Positions 22,807 through 34,993 of a DNA stretch of 64,000 bases are shown here, piece after piece (the stretch's first letter is position 1; each line of letters opens with the position of its first letter). The notes beneath the pieces were generated by a model. It saw nothing but the letters and a program-made list of their open reading frames with translations, had not been told where the DNA came from and did no database searches. This DNA is from Terebella lapidaria (taxonomy: Eukaryota > Annelida > Polychaeta > Terebellida > Terebellidae): NCBI GenBank assembly GCA_949152475.1, contig OX424568.1, positions 19,753,667 through 19,817,666 of the forward strand, written 5' to 3'. Both the position numbers and the translations under genes were made by a program.

Positions 22807-23110
22807 AGTTCAAGAAAACCATGAATATTGATACATGTTGAAACATGTTTTTGCGATAATCTCTATATATTTACTAGTGTCGTATCATACCTCCCTATTA
22901 CTTCTAGAAAGTCCCATACAAATAGGATATAGAGTATATTTATTTATATATTCACAGGGTTTTTTTGCATTCTGAAAGTTATGCTCATAACCCTGATATT
23001 TTTCATGCAAACCGTGTATTTGCTTCAGTGGAAACAAAGATGAATATATTCGACTGTCTTGAGTTCTTTTATTCCCAGTCACATGATAATTAGAAAAATA
23101 GGTCACCAGA
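22807..23110. other. 3' flank of the acyl-CoA oxidase gene
   Basis: No AATAAA close to the stop codon. A CCCTGTGAATATATAAATAAAT stretch on the minus strand near 22945 gives no support to a plus-strand transcript end. No other gene seen. Confidence 0.4.
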
Positions 23111-24150
23111 CAGTTTTGGTTTCAAGCATTACAGGTGACATACATGTATGACTTGAGGTTCAACAATCAAGGTCATCTGAGTTCAAAATCAAGGTCACCG
23201 TTAATTTTGAATATATGATTTCCTATATGCTCATAATTAAATATAAACTCTATCTACAAGCTTTTCGTGTGAAGAGGCTTATTTACACATTTTCAGGTTA
23301 CCGAGACCTTGAGATTTAGCCATCAAGGTCGTCTGAGGTCAATCTCAATGTCACCAAAAAACTTCCCATATATGACTTACAAAACCTAACCCCTATGTAC
23401 AGGCGTTTCCGCCTCATACAGCAATGTGTGAATATCAGGTCTGTTGGGCCTTTTCAGCAATTCAGGGCATTCCATCTTTGTACACAATGTCAAGGACCCC
23501 AATTAGTTTGTGTTGAAACAATCTCAAAACTGATCAGATATATTTGGAAGAAAAGATTTTCTTAGCCTATTGAGCCTAAATCTCGGGCCTTTGGAGCAAT
23601 TCAAGGCACGTCATCTTTAAACACAAGGATCCCAATCAGCATAAAAAGCTAAAAATTTATCAGATAGTTTTCGCGAAAAAAATGGATTTCGGGTATTATT
23701 GGGCCTTTTGAGCCTGGATTTCGGGCCTTTTTCTATCAATTTAAGGCACCTATCTTTATAATTCATCTTATACATTTATCAAAATGCCGAGGATGCCACG
23801 GACAATGCCAAGGATATCAAAACTAATCAGATAATCCCTGAGAAAACAGCCGAAAACTGAATTTTAATCCTTTTCAGCCTAGATTTCAGACTTTTTTTCA
23901 GCGAATAAAGGCACTCCATTTTCATACACAATGCCAAGGACCCAAATTAGCAGAATTTTGAAGAAAAAATCTCAAAACTGATCACACATGTTTTTTTTTT
24001 AACACTAAAGTCCAAAATTTGCTATTTTCTGCCGAAAAAGGCCGTCATTTTGGAAACAAATAGGAAAAAAAATATCTCTCTTCGGAATATTTTTAGGTTT
24101 TTCTGTATATGATTTCAGAACGAGTTGACCGTAAATTCGAGGTGTTAAAT
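23110..24150. repeat. Decayed CAAGGTCA-type repeat with ~135-bp internal units
   Basis: Starts with blocks like those near 49.1 kb (TCAAGGTCATCTGAG, GATTTCCTATATGCTCATAA, CAGGTTACCGAGACCTTGAG). It continues as four loose tandem units of about 135 bp (GGGCCTTTTCAGCAATTCAGG, AAGGACCCCAATTAG) at about 23450, 23590, 23725 and 23890. An AGGCATTTTTGTGCAAAATT-type tail block near 24090 is then cut by the element starting at 24151, and its CGACGGACG edge may resume near 25440. Confidence 0.6.
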
Positions 24151-25510
24151 AAATTAGCCCAAGGGCTGAGAAAGGTTACTGGACAATAGATGTCTAATGT
24201 TTTAGATATTAGCCATTTTGTCCCGTGACCTTGAATATAAATCACTGGTCACATTCAAGGTCCCGAAAATATTCAACATATATCATTCCCTATATGTCCA
24301 CAATTGATTGCTAAGCTGTAAATTTAATAATGAGAGAGATATTAGCAATAATTTTGTGGTCTTATGGTCTTGAGAATGAAGTCAAAGGTCAAAATAAAGG
24401 TTATAGGAATATTCGGCATAATATATATCACTTCATATATGTTCACAATAGATGAGATATCAGTCATTTGTCCTGTGACCTTGAAAATGAAGTCAAGGTC
24501 ATGACAATATTCAGTATATATCATTATTAAATTTACACAATTGACTTTTAAGCTGTAAAGTAGATGAGTGGAGTATTAGCCATTTTGTGTTCTGACCTCG
24601 AAAATGAGATCAAAGTTCGATTTCAAGGTCATCAAAACATTCAGCATACATCCTTACCTGTGAAGTCGACAATGAACCATTTCGTGCTCTGACCTTGAAT
24701 GTGAGTTCAAAGGTGAAATTCAAGGTCACGAAAATGTTCAGCGTAATACCATTTCCTATATGTCCACATATGATTCCCAAGCTGTAAAGTCGATAAGAAC
24801 TGAGATATTAGCCATTGTCCCGTGACCTTGAGAATAGGTCGAAGTTCAAATTCAAGGTCACGAAAATATTCAGTAAATATCATTTCCTATATATTCATAA
24901 TTGATACCCAATGTGTAAGTTCGAAAAGAAGCGAGATATTAGCCATTTTGTCCTACGACCTTGATGCCTAGGTCAAAGGTCAAATTCAAGGATACGAAAA
25001 TATTCAGCATATATCATTTCCTATATGTTCACAATTGATTCCTGATCTCTAATCTCAATATTGAGTGATCTATTAGGAATAACGTGTCCCATTATGAAGC
25101 ATCGGAGAATTTAACATGGGAAAGTCCCATTTGGGCCAAGTTTGGGCCAAAATGACCCACTTCGATCGATTCAAGGGCAACGAAACTTATACACACAGGA
25201 GGCGTCTACATACATGTAATGGCGTCTTATGCATCAATAACAAAAAAGTGACTGTACTGGTTTTGAGAAATTGGCCGCCAAAATAAGTGGTATTCGTCGA
25301 AAATGACCGCTGTTTGGAAAAAAAAGCGAAAATATAAACAAAACTGAAAAATGCAGCCCTCTTGAAATATTTTCAGGCATTTTTGTGCAAAATTTCAGAA
25401 GAACTAGCTCGTAAACTTTAAATATAAAAAAGTAGGCGGACGACGACGGATGACGACGGACGCAATTCCACGACAATAGGTTATAGAACCAAAGGTACGG
25501 TAACCTAAAA
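24151..25510. mobile_element. Hairpin-ended element E1 with ~134-bp array
   Basis: Left edge AAATTAGCCCAAGGGCTGAG (hairpin) then AAAGGTTACTGGACAAT. Right edge GGTTATAGAACC-AAAGG-TACGGTAACCTAAAA (hairpin). About seven tandem ~134-bp units at 24190-25080 each carry TGACCTTGA...AGGTCAAAGGTCAAATTC and CAAGGTCA. An AGTCCCATTTGGGCCAAGTT block and a GACGACGGATGACGACGG tract follow. No protein is encoded. Confidence 0.75.
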
Positions 25511-25627
25511 ATTGAGTAAATATGAACTGAAATATGACATGTCAATAATTTCGGAACCAATTCTGTTCCATACAAGACTAGGAATCTTGGAATAACCGAG
25601 ATCATGCCGACCAGGCACTTCATTTAT

Positions 25628-25724
25628 TCCGGGTGGTTTTACCAGAACTCATGCCGCACAGGGGAAGCAGGAAAATTCTCTACAACAGCTGTGCTCTTTG
25701 TTCCAGGGAAACTTGCATCTAAAG
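25628..25724 (+). other. 5' noncoding exon and promoter core of apolipoprotein-L-like gene 2
   Basis: GGTGGTTTTACCAGAACTC at 25632-25650 matches the promoter/5' exon core of gene 1, and the exon ends CATCTAAAG with donor GTATGT at 25725. An ATTTATTCC element sits just upstream, where gene 1 has its TATA box. The acceptor is TTTCAG ending at 30466, so the 5' UTR intron is 4.7 kb, four times that of gene 1, because it filled with repeats. Confidence 0.55.
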
Positions 25725-26334
25725 GTATGTTTGTCCATTTATCGAGATATGACATTGTATTTTCATTGTAATATTTAATAGTCAATCAAATATAGTTATC
25801 ACTGAGAGTGTATGGCGTTTGTATCTATGTAGTTGCATTGATTATTAAGTTGTAAACCTGCTCAGTCTCGGGCCGATCATGACTACTCTATTGCAATGAC
25901 ATTGCCTCCGCCGTCACCTCTGTGCCTCGTCATCCTTTTGTAATTATATCTTTTAAATATGTCTGTTTTAAAACTCAACTTTAATCAGCATAAATATCTC
26001 CATGATGTATTCTGACCAGATCGATTAAATCGCTGGAAATCGGATATTTGGGACAGGAAAATTCATAGCCAATGGGGGGATTTCCCATATCGAAATAAAA
26101 CCCCTCGTTGACACGAAATGGTGCCAGTCACACGGGTTGTCATGGTACCACAAATCGGCCGCGCAGGGTTTCGAGGCGGGGATGGGGGTGGAGCACGGTC
26201 AATAGGGAAGTCGGTCTCATATTCTCTCCCCTCCCAAAAGCTGTTGAAAGCATTATAAGTGGTCTCTGCATGGTGCATTTTAAGGATGTAGCTGTGTGTT
26301 TATTTGAATATCCAGTTTGTGACAAGAAAAGGAT
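25725..26334 (+). other. Intron start of apolipoprotein-L-like gene 2, otherwise unrecognised
   Basis: First part of the 5' UTR intron (25725-30466). Overlapping short frames on both strands near 26060-26340 are mutually inconsistent and I do not call them. Confidence 0.4.
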
Positions 26335-27165
26335 GTCTTAGGGGTATTGCGATGAACCTTGATATGAGGTATTTGTGTTGAGTCGGCATGTTTCTTTCTC
26401 GTCGGCATCTCCGAAACGCTGCGTCGTAGAGCGAAACGGACGTTATTCTCAGACTCGTCGCCCTAACGGTTGTCTCAGTGGTGTCAGGGATGGACACAAA
26501 CCGTCCTGTTTGTTTTGCTGCTTTTACAAACATGTCTTAGTGTTAGCTTAGCCCTAGATCTACCTTTTTTTCATGGAGTCAGGTTTGTTGTGAGTTAAAC
26601 ATTATTTTCAGATTCTTGATCTAGACAAAAATGTATATATAGTTGCATAAGGGATGAACCCTGACTTTGACCTAATTTTTTTTATGCGGAGTCAGAATTT
26701 TTTGCGGAGACAACTTTGTCTTATTGGTATGAGGGATGTACTTTGACCTTATCGTGAATTGTTTTGCTTAGTCGGGTTTTTTGTCGATATCTCGGAAGCG
26801 GTGCATCATAGATAGAAACAGACGCTATTTTCGCACTCGTGCCCTGGGCCCTGACAAACATGTCGTAGGGGTATCAGAGAGGAACTATGACCTTGACTGT
26901 TTTTTTTTCCGTCGATTTATCTGAAACTATGCATTGTACAGTGAAACGGATGTTATTTTCAGACTTGTCGAGAGAAACATGTGTGAGCGATATTAGGGAT
27001 GAACATTGACCTTGACCTGAAATTTTCCGCTTAGTTGGCATTTTTCATTTTTATCAATATCTGGAAAACTGGATTCGTCGCACTAGACAAACATGCCTTA
27101 GGGGTACTGGGAATTAACTCTGACATTGACCTGTTTTTTGTCGACTGAGTCGCAATTTGGAGGGG
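26335..27165. repeat. Degenerate tandem satellite, ~150-bp unit
   Basis: At least five diverged units. Each has a block like TTAGGGGTAT, GATGAACCTTGACCTTGAC, a GTCGGCATTTTTC block, ATATCTCGGAAGCGGTGCAT, AGAGCGAAACGGACG and TTATTTTCAGACTCGTCG. They lie within the intron of apolipoprotein-L-like gene 2. A run of G (about 27161-27177) ends the array. Confidence 0.65.
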
Positions 27166-27179
27166 GGGGGGGGGGGTGG

Positions 27180-27458
27180 TTTCAGCTCTGCCATGCCGAA
27201 TGGCAGTGGAGCTTTAGCGGTATCGTCTTGCCCGGCGTCTGTCCGTCTAGCCGTCCGTCCGTCCGTACATATATACGGACGTATCATTATGGGACTAAGA
27301 ACAAAGATTTTGTGGGACTAAATTGATTTTTGACAAAAACAGGCTGATCAGTTTTGTGATTTTTTGTTTCAAAAGATTCCCTTTATATACATTTGTTATG
27401 TGTGTAAGTTCCGTTGCCCTTGAATAGCCGGTCTCGTTGTGGCGGCTATTTTGATTTT
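27180..27458. mobile_element. Second hairpin-edge type with (CCGT)n
   Basis: AGCTCTGCCATGCCGAATGG continuing to CAGTGGAGCT folds into a strong hairpin and is followed by GTCTGTCCGTCTAGCCGTCC. An internal AAACAGGCTGATCAGTTTTG block follows. The plan (edge hairpin then CCGT run) matches the E family, but the edge sequence differs, so it is a related subfamily. It is cut at 27459 by E2. Confidence 0.55.
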
Positions 27459-29807
27459 TAGGTTACCGGACCTATGGTCCGATAACCTATTGGCATGGCG
27501 TTGCGTCCGTCGTCCGTCGTCGTCCGTCGTCGTCCGTCGTCGTCCACATTTTTATCTTTTTTGTTTACAGGCAAATTTTTCTGAAATTTTGCACAAAAAT
27601 ACTTAAAAATAATTCAAGAAGGAGGTATTTTTTAGTTTTTTGATTTTCGCATTTTTTTCTAAATGGCGGCCGTTTTCGAAGAAAAATGCCTGATTTTGGA
27701 CTTTGCCGGCCATTTTCTCAAAATCTGTTCAGTAACTTTTTTTCTTTTTGATAAATAACACTCCTCATATGTACTCCTATGATGTCTATAAATTTCGTTG
27801 CGCTTGAATCGCTCGAAGTGGGCCATTTTGGCCCAAACTCGGCTCAAATGGGACTTTCCCATGTTAAATTCTCCTATGCTTTATAATGGGACACATTATG
27901 CCTAATATCTCCCTTGATATTGAGATTAGAGACTAGGAATCAATTGTGGACATATAGGAAATGATATATGCTGAATATTGTCATGACCTTGAATTTGACC
28001 TCTGACCTTGGTTTCAAGGTCAGAGCGGCCGTTTTCGTCGAAAAATGGCCAATTTTGGTCTTCGACGGTCGTTTTCTCAAAATCTGTTCAGTAACTTTTT
28101 AGGTTACCGGACCTTTGGTCCGATAACCTATTGCCATGGCGTTGCGTCCGGCGTCCGTCGTCCGTCCGTCCGGGCAAACGGAACGGAGTTATGGGGATTT
28201 CTTAGGGGGAATAAAGCTGAAAACGCCCCACAACCACAGTTTAAGCCAAAAGTGCGGTCTTATGGGGATTTTTTCAGGACTTATGGGGAAAGTTAAGATA
28301 GGAAATTTAACATTGGGTCCGCCCGTAACGCCCATCCGTTCACCTGTCCGTCCGTCCGTCCGTCCGTTCACATTTTTATCTTTAAAGTTTATGATGGAAT
28401 ATTTCTGAAATTTTGCACAAAAATACCTAAAAATATTTCCAGGAAAGGTTTTTTTAGTTTTCTGATTTTCGAATTTTTTTCAAAATGGCGGCCGTTTTAG
28501 TCGAAAAATGGGCAATTTTGGACTTTGACGGTTGTTTTCTAAAAATCTGTTCAGTAACTTTTTTTCTTATCGATGCATAACACTCCTCATAGGTACCCCT
28601 GTGACATGTATAAATTTCGTTGCCCCTGAATCGCTCGAAGTGGGCCATTTTGGGCCCAATCTCGGCCCAGATGGGACTTTCCCATGTTAAATTCTCCTAT
28701 GCTTTATAATGGGACACATTAAGCCTAATATCTCACTTAATATTGAGATTAGAGACTAGGGATCAATTATGGAGATATAGGAAATGATATATCCTGAATA
28801 TTCTGGTGACCTTGAATTTGACCTCTTACCTCGGTTTCAAGTTGAGAGGGCCATTTTCGTCGAAAAATGGCCAATTTTGGACTTTGACGGTCGTTTTCTC
28901 AGAATCTGTTCCGTAACTTTTTTTCTTATCAATGCATAACACTCCTCATATGTACCTCTGTGACATGTATAAATTTCGTTGCCCTTGAATCGCTCGAAGT
29001 GGGCCATTTTGGGCCCAATCTCGGCCCAAATGGGACTTTCCCATGTTAAATTCTCCTATGGTTTATAAAGGACACATTAAGCCTAATATCTCACTTAATA
29101 TTTAGATTAGAGACTAGGAATCAATTGTGGACATATAGGAAATGATATATCCTGAATATTCTCAGGGTCTTGAATTTGACCTCTGACCTCGGTTTCAAGG
29201 TCAGAGCATAAAATGTCTAATATCTTGCTTATTATCGACTTTACAGCTTAGGAATCAATTGTGGACATATAGGAAATGATATATGCCGAATATTCTGATG
29301 ACCTTGAATTTGACCTCTGACCTCATTTTCAAGGTCACACCACAAAATGGTTAATATCTCACTTATTATCGATTTTACAGCTTAGGGATCAATTGTGGAC
29401 ATATAGGAAATGATATAAGCTGAATATTCTCGTGACCTTGAATTTGACTTCTGGCCTCAGTTTCAAGGTCAGAGCACAAAATGGGTAATATCTCGCTTAT
29501 TATTGACTTTACAGTGTAGGAGTCAATTATGAACTTATAGGAAATGATATATGCAGATTATTGTCATGACCTTGAATTTGACCTTTGACCTCATTTTCAA
29601 GGTCAGATCACAAAATGGCTAATATCTCACTTAATATCGACTTTACAGCTTAGGAATCAATTGTGGACATGCTAGAAATGATATGGGCAGAATATTCTCG
29701 TGACCTAGAATTGACCAACTACCTTAATTTCAAGGTCATGGGACAAAAGGCTAATATCTAAAATATACATTGTCCGGTAACCTTTCTTAGCCCTTGGGCT
29801 AATTTTT
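27459..29807. mobile_element. Hairpin-ended element E2 (reverse orientation) with a second copy nested or recombined
   Basis: Left edge TTTTTAGGTTACCGGACC then TATGGTCCGATAACC (hairpin), followed by GTCCGTCGTCCGTCG tracts. Right edge GTCCGGTAACCTTTCTTAGC ending in the AGCCC-TTGGGCTAATTT hairpin. A second left edge, AGGTTACCGGACCTTTGG, occurs at 28099, so two copies are nested or fused. About seven ~134-bp units (28690-29760) run in the opposite sense to E1. The whole lies in the 5' UTR intron of apolipoprotein-L-like gene 2. Confidence 0.75.
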
Positions 29808-30476
29808 CGACGAGTTGCCCAAATCCAGTCACTATTCGTTTATGAAAAAAAATTCATTTAGAAAAAAATCTCCTTTGAAAAAAATTCAGCACTTTTCCTC
29901 CATAAACTGTACTCATAGAATGCTTGAAGATCATCTATCGTTATTGTTATCTTTCCAGACATCGTATGGAACCAGACATGGAACCATTATCCACGAAAAA
30001 CGTAATCGGAGCCAACATACGAGTCCGTTATCCAATCTCTATGTTCAGGGTCATACAAAGTCGTAACATTTTGAAAAACTTAATGAAATTTATTATATGG
30101 CCATCTTTTACCAAATATCGACAGACAAATCTTGTGTGATCTCCTTTCTCCGTGTTATCTAGATAGGACAATTAAATTATTAATATAGGCATAATATTTT
30201 TGACAGGGAAGTTGAGGTAACAGGTTTCCCGGTAGGAACATGCTCACTAAATTAAATCTCGACGAGATAAGTAATATGTACAGTATTATAGGGCAAGGAT
30301 ATAAAATATCAATTCTGTTGAAACAGTTTGATGCACAAAACTACAAAATTAAATTCTCATAAAAAGAGAATTTGACAACAAAAGTTCAGGAGATGCACAT
30401 TAGTTTTAGCTTGGATTCAATAATTTAAATCAATTTCACTTGTTTCAATGCTCTATGTACTTTCAGATCGATAACG

Positions 30477-31310
30477 ATGGCGGATCCCATGCGTCTACTG
30501 GCCACCATTCGTTCCAAACTCATTGACACGAGTGTGCTGTTGATCCAATGTCGAGATGACCAGATACGTTGGCTGGAAAAATTCATTAAAAATGTCAGAG
30601 ATCAGGAGTTGGGAGTCAACATTACCAAGACGGTCACGACCGCGACCACCGTGGCTGCAACAGTGTTGCTTTTCATCCCACCGACCTCGATAATAGGGGG
30701 GATAAGTTTGGCTATATCCGGTCTGGCTTCAGGAGTGATGTCCGTCACTGATTTCATTACGACCAAAGTTAGATCCAAGGGCCTCAAGACGTTGATCACG
30801 CGAAGTAAAGAGCTTGAGAACAGGTTCGAAGAGGTTCAGAAAGAACTCCGTAGTTTCCTACAAAAGCTAGCTGAGAAGCTAGGCGTCGACCCCAAAGTGG
30901 CAGAGGGGCTTGTTTGCGCAGAAGGTTTTATTAAGATTGGTAAATTTTATCATAGCGTTATTAGTGGAACGATTGATATTGCTGAATTTGCACCCAAGAT
31001 ACACCAGATCAGAGTACTGATGAAGCTTGGCCACGGTTTCGGTCACGCCAGTAAGGTTGCCAGCGCTGCTGAAGTGACCATGGTCGTGGAGGGTGGGGAA
31101 GCGGTCACTCAGCTCACTGGGTCGGTCGTGTCCAATGTCGCAAAGGGATTCGCGGTCGCCGGCGCAGTTGTATCCATGGCTGATATGATCTATAGTTGGG
31201 CTAGCGGCAATCCCAACTTATCATCTGCCAGGGGATGTCTGGAACAACTTACGGAAAACCGAAATAAATTGGAAGAAGCGAGGGCTTTTTACCAGAGTAT
31301 TCCGAACTGA
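30477..31310 (+). CDS. Apolipoprotein-L-like protein, gene 2
   Basis: A 277-residue single-exon frame, gap-free alignment with the product of 13796-14629 (roughly 60-65% identity by eye) and the same ApoL-like layout: an N-terminal amphipathic helix, a hydrophobic glycine-rich hairpin around residues 52-94 (PPTSIIGGISLAISGLAS), a coiled-coil-like stretch (ELENRFEEVQKELRSFL), the strongly conserved LAEKLGV, MVVEGGEA and MIYSWAS-NPNLSSAR motifs, and a C-terminal QSIPN. The ATG lies 10 bases after the TTTCAG acceptor. The frame is intact. Conservation is highest in the second hydrophobic segment and the NPNLSSAR helix, which points to a shared membrane-related role. No signal peptide is seen. 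Regulation probably involves the conserved core at 25632-25650. Confidence 0.8.
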   Translation: MADPMRLLATIRSKLIDTSVLLIQCRDDQIRWLEKFIKNVRDQELGVNITKTVTTATTVAATVLLFIPPTSIIGGISLAISGLASGVMSVTDFITTKVRSKGLKTLITRSKELENRFEEVQKELRSFLQKLAEKLGVDPKVAEGLVCAEGFIKIGKFYHSVISGTIDIAEFAPKIHQIRVLMKLGHGFGHASKVASAAEVTMVVEGGEAVTQLTGSVVSNVAKGFAVAGAVVSMADMIYSWASGNPNLSSARGCLEQLTENRNKLEEARAFYQSIPN

Positions 31311-31660
31311 GTGCGTTCAATTACACTTTCAACTGTGAATCCTCGGATGTTGACTATTGACTTTGGTTCTGCTTGCATCTACATGCACATACTCCCATGC
31401 TATTCGATAATTCGATACTGCATTTGATTATAATGAATACTTTGGCTGGGTATCACACTTATCTGTTTATTTTGTTCAAGTGTGATCATTATATGGCCTG
31501 TACTACAATGTACATGTAATTAAGGTGCTGGATCAATAACAAACGTACTAATGTGTTATAAGATTGATAACATACAATGTATACTGTCAAAGGTTAGAGT
31601 ACCCGTGGTCACATTTCCACCCTGCAGGGTATAATCCAAAAGTATACTTGTAAAACGTGA
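31311..31660 (+). other. 3' flank of apolipoprotein-L-like gene 2 with empty insertion site
   Basis: Aligns with the 3' flank of gene 1 (ATGTTGACT, ACTCCCATG, CTATTCG, ACTTTGG). CCCATG at 31394-31399 is the single-copy target that is duplicated around foldback B in gene 1. Confidence 0.8.
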
Positions 31661-31678
31661 GGATATTTCTATGCCACA

Positions 31679-31768
31679 CTCTTGGATTTTAAAAGTGCAT
31701 TTGATACAGTCCCACATCATGTCCAATTAATGTCTCGCTACAAGATGGAATTCATAGCCTTGTTATAA
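31679..31768 (+). mobile_element. LINE reverse-transcriptase fragment
   Basis: Thirty codons read LLDFKSAFDTVPHHVQLMSR then YKM, the palm motif (D-xx-AFDTV-H) of Jockey/CR1-group LINE reverse transcriptases. The frame meets a stop after MEFIALL. Only this core is recognisable, so it is a small decayed fragment. It diverges from the LINE at 54658-56688, which has LDLSKAFDTIDH here. Confidence 0.75.
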
Positions 31769-31799
31769 ACTTTATAACAATTAAGGCTATGAATTCCAT
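31745..31799. repeat. Perfect 16-bp stem with inner 8-bp stem
   Basis: ATGGAATTCATAGCCT pairs exactly with AGGCTATGAATTCCAT, and inside it GTTATAAA pairs with TTTATAAC. It overlaps the end of the LINE fragment. It could be a foldback created at a break or insertion. It has no U-tract and lies outside any recognised gene. Confidence 0.85.
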
Positions 31800-31914
31800 T
31801 CCAGGCTATGTACCTTTAAGGTTCTATGTTCTGTGTATGCAAACCTGACGTCTTATGTGTAAACTCCATCATGATGAACATATTTTGGATTGTACATTTG
31901 TACATTTGGTACAA

Positions 31915-32015
31915 GACAGATTGTATGATCAGCCCAAACCTCTTTAAACTATATGTAAATAATTTGTATTGTATGATCAGCCTAGATTCCTCTTTGAACT
32001 ATATGTAAATAAATT
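31915..32015. repeat. ~50-bp tandem duplication
   Basis: Two copies of GTATGATCAGCC...CTCTTTRAACTATATG then TAAATAA, a few mismatches apart. An internal AATAAA-like sequence is present, but no associated gene was found. Confidence 0.7.
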
Positions 32016-34990
32016 TGTTGTTTTATGCGAGCAACAACGCACGGGACTCTTTGTCCGCCAACTTCATCGATGTCGTTGTTCGAGTTCTGTTACAGACAGG
32101 ACATAAGCAACAAAGCCACTCGCTTCACATGTTAAAAAAGCATGCTACAGAATAATAACCATCAACTCCGTTTGATAACTAGTGATTCCGACTAACTAGT
32201 GAATTGTATGGAAGTCAGTGAGAGATGGGGCACGCATGTATATGTGTATCTTGTGTAATATATACTTCGTGTGTGTCACAATAAATACCACAACAGCGGC
32301 AGGACTTGGGGAATTATGTAGATTTCCTCCACATTTTTTGTATATTATTAAATGTGTTAAATTCTGGCTGAGCACGTAAATCCATGTATAATCAATTGAA
32401 TATGATGAAGCTGGTAATATACTTGGGCTTCTAAGGTGAAACGCATGTTATATAACAGTTTATGGCTTTGATGATGCATGGATGGAGCACGGTGTTGGTG
32501 ACATATATAGAGTTTTCATATTTTCGAGCAAATGTTTCATTCCAAACCTGGTCCAAAACTGGTTCCAAAACTGATGTATTGAACAATAAAACTTATTAGG
32601 TTCAGAACAGTCACTTACCTTTTACCCATACATGTACTCAAAATTTGATATGTGTTATTTTGTGCATTCGTGTGATTTCGATGTTCAAATAACAATTTGG
32701 CAGGTAAAGGGTTCAGACGAGCTCATCCATTAAGAGAAAGAATATGTCAGTGTTGTAAACTTAGCGAAGGTGTCGTTTTAAATGTATTTCAATGTGATGT
32801 TTTTGTAAATACTATGATCATCCAGATATATATTTGCTGAGAAATTTTATATTAAATACAAATACGGATAAAATCAAAGGTCTTGCCGCAAACATGTACC
32901 ATTCCTTCCTCAGACACTGGCTTTTATGAGTTTATGTGAGTCAAATGTATTGTGAAATGACTGTATATATGTTTGTGACCTGTATAGCATAATTTACACC
33001 GCACTGTAATTGGCCTGAGGCCTTTATTGCAATAAATGATTATTTTATTATTAAGAGCAAAACCTGTGGGTAATTTGAATATGACCTTGACTATACAACA
33101 TGCTAAATTAAGTCCAGAACATGTGATCACAAATCAAGATAGTACAATTTATTGTTAAGCGACAACATTAATTTTGTTTATTGACACGTTGAATACGAAT
33201 GATGAACAGATGAGAATATATTTTCGCCAGCAAATTTTCCTCAATCATATTCCAGCCATTGGAGGATCTGAATGAGCACAAGCCACGTCACTGGTCTCTA
33301 ATCCCTTATCCAGTCAGCTGCACCTCTGTTCATAAACATTGCATTCTCATTTACTGCAGACTCACCATGCATATCTATAACACCTAAGAATGTCTAAAAT
33401 CATTTCAACAAATTGAAGACACATCAACAAATTGAATACACATCCACGTGTTTCCGTGCTTCGTGGTGCTGGACTCGGAATATCGGTTGCTGTGCCCGGA
33501 TAACATGATAGGTTGGTAACTTGCAATTCTTGCATGTACAGTATGTAATGGGATTCTAGTATAGCTTCATCATGCTGACACGTGAGGTATTGACCTCAGA
33601 GACATATAACTATTTATTTCTCCTGTGTGCGAATGCTCTCTGGGAGTTATAGGTCGAAGGCGATACAGCTACCGTTTCATATCAAAGATTGCGATACAGC
33701 TACCGTTTCATATCAAAGACACTTGCCTTTCTCTACAAGACGATGTACCTGTGATCAGTATAGTTGCATCTGTCACACGATCCGAACCACTGTGTGGACC
33801 AACTGGTTAGTCATGTAGTGAATCCTTAGCATACTTGATACTCTACCGATGTCTCTACTCACCAGCCTCGATCTAGTTTACCTGTTGTGATGTAAATGTA
33901 ATAATGTATGCACACTTGGTTGGATGATGAACCCGTTTTTGTAGTGCGTCGTGCCTTGTATATCATCGGTACATGTTTGATGATATTCGATGTGGTCTGG
34001 GCATCTACTTCTTATGGGCAGATTTCCCCCTTCCAACTTCTTGTTCCTTGCCCGTAGACACAATGGGAGCAAACTTGTTCAATATGGCCACGAGAGCTCT
34101 ACCTCCTGTTACTCTTCTGAAGACATGACCAGTGAAACATACTTCAGGGTATGAATTCTGTCTGATCTGTAGCTTTTGAATATGTGTTGGCAGATGGCTA
34201 GAACTTTTGTGCGTGTTACATCCTCGAGCCTCACGTGCATTTTAGTGACTCCGTTTTCTCCAATTACTATACAGGATATAATACTGTGCTGAGAAGAATT
34301 GATGGGATACAGGATTCAATATACTGATTTGACAGCTGATGGTGGTCATTAGGCTCAACTTTGGAGCATGCCAGTCGCTTTTGTGGGGAACAACCAGCAA
34401 TCGGCTGTATCGAGGTTAAGCTCACACGTGTCCGACATCACTTGAAATTTTGAGCTAAATTCAGCAGAACACTTTCACATCTACATTTTCTTGAACTAAA
34501 CATACCAACTAGGTAATGGATACACTGTCGTCGACTCAGTCACAGGTATATATTTCGCCAAGATGTCTTATTTTTTATTGGACACCTGGGTCGCCAATGG
34601 CTTTTGGGGATTTAGTAAAAATATATTATCATATTGGTTGGCAATAGCGTTGATTATTTGACTGATCATTACATGTAGTAGTCGACAAATAATTTGTATG
34701 CCATGAGGTAATAAATATCTTTTATCGTCAAATATATGATTGAATGCTGATCTAGATCAGTTGGAGCCTCACTGACTACAGTATTAACAAGAGTAGTTTT
34801 AAAAAAAATAAGTTGGAAATCTCCAATCATATGAATATGCATGTAGTAAATCATGTTTGGCTGCGTCATGATTGACCAGCGTGGTCAAAAGAGTTTCCCG
34901 ACCGGAATAAAAAAGTGAAAACAGATAGGGAAATCCTAAAAAAATAACGTCATGTTTGCAGGTGCGTGAAAAATAAAATTGCGCATTTAA
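32016..34990. other. Intergenic, nothing coding recognised
   Basis: A 3 kb AT-rich stretch. Only a 31-bp perfect tandem pair (33660-33720, GCGATACAGCTACCG and TTTCATATCAAAG) stands out. It keeps two overlapping 61-63-codon frames open by chance. No exon with credible splice sites and homology was seen. Confidence 0.45.
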
Positions 34991-34993
34991 TGT

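Noticed and set aside
27126-27326. G-quadruplex-like G-run as a functional element
   Set aside because: It is one homopolymer run at the edge of a satellite, without the spaced G-tracts expected of a conserved quadruplex.
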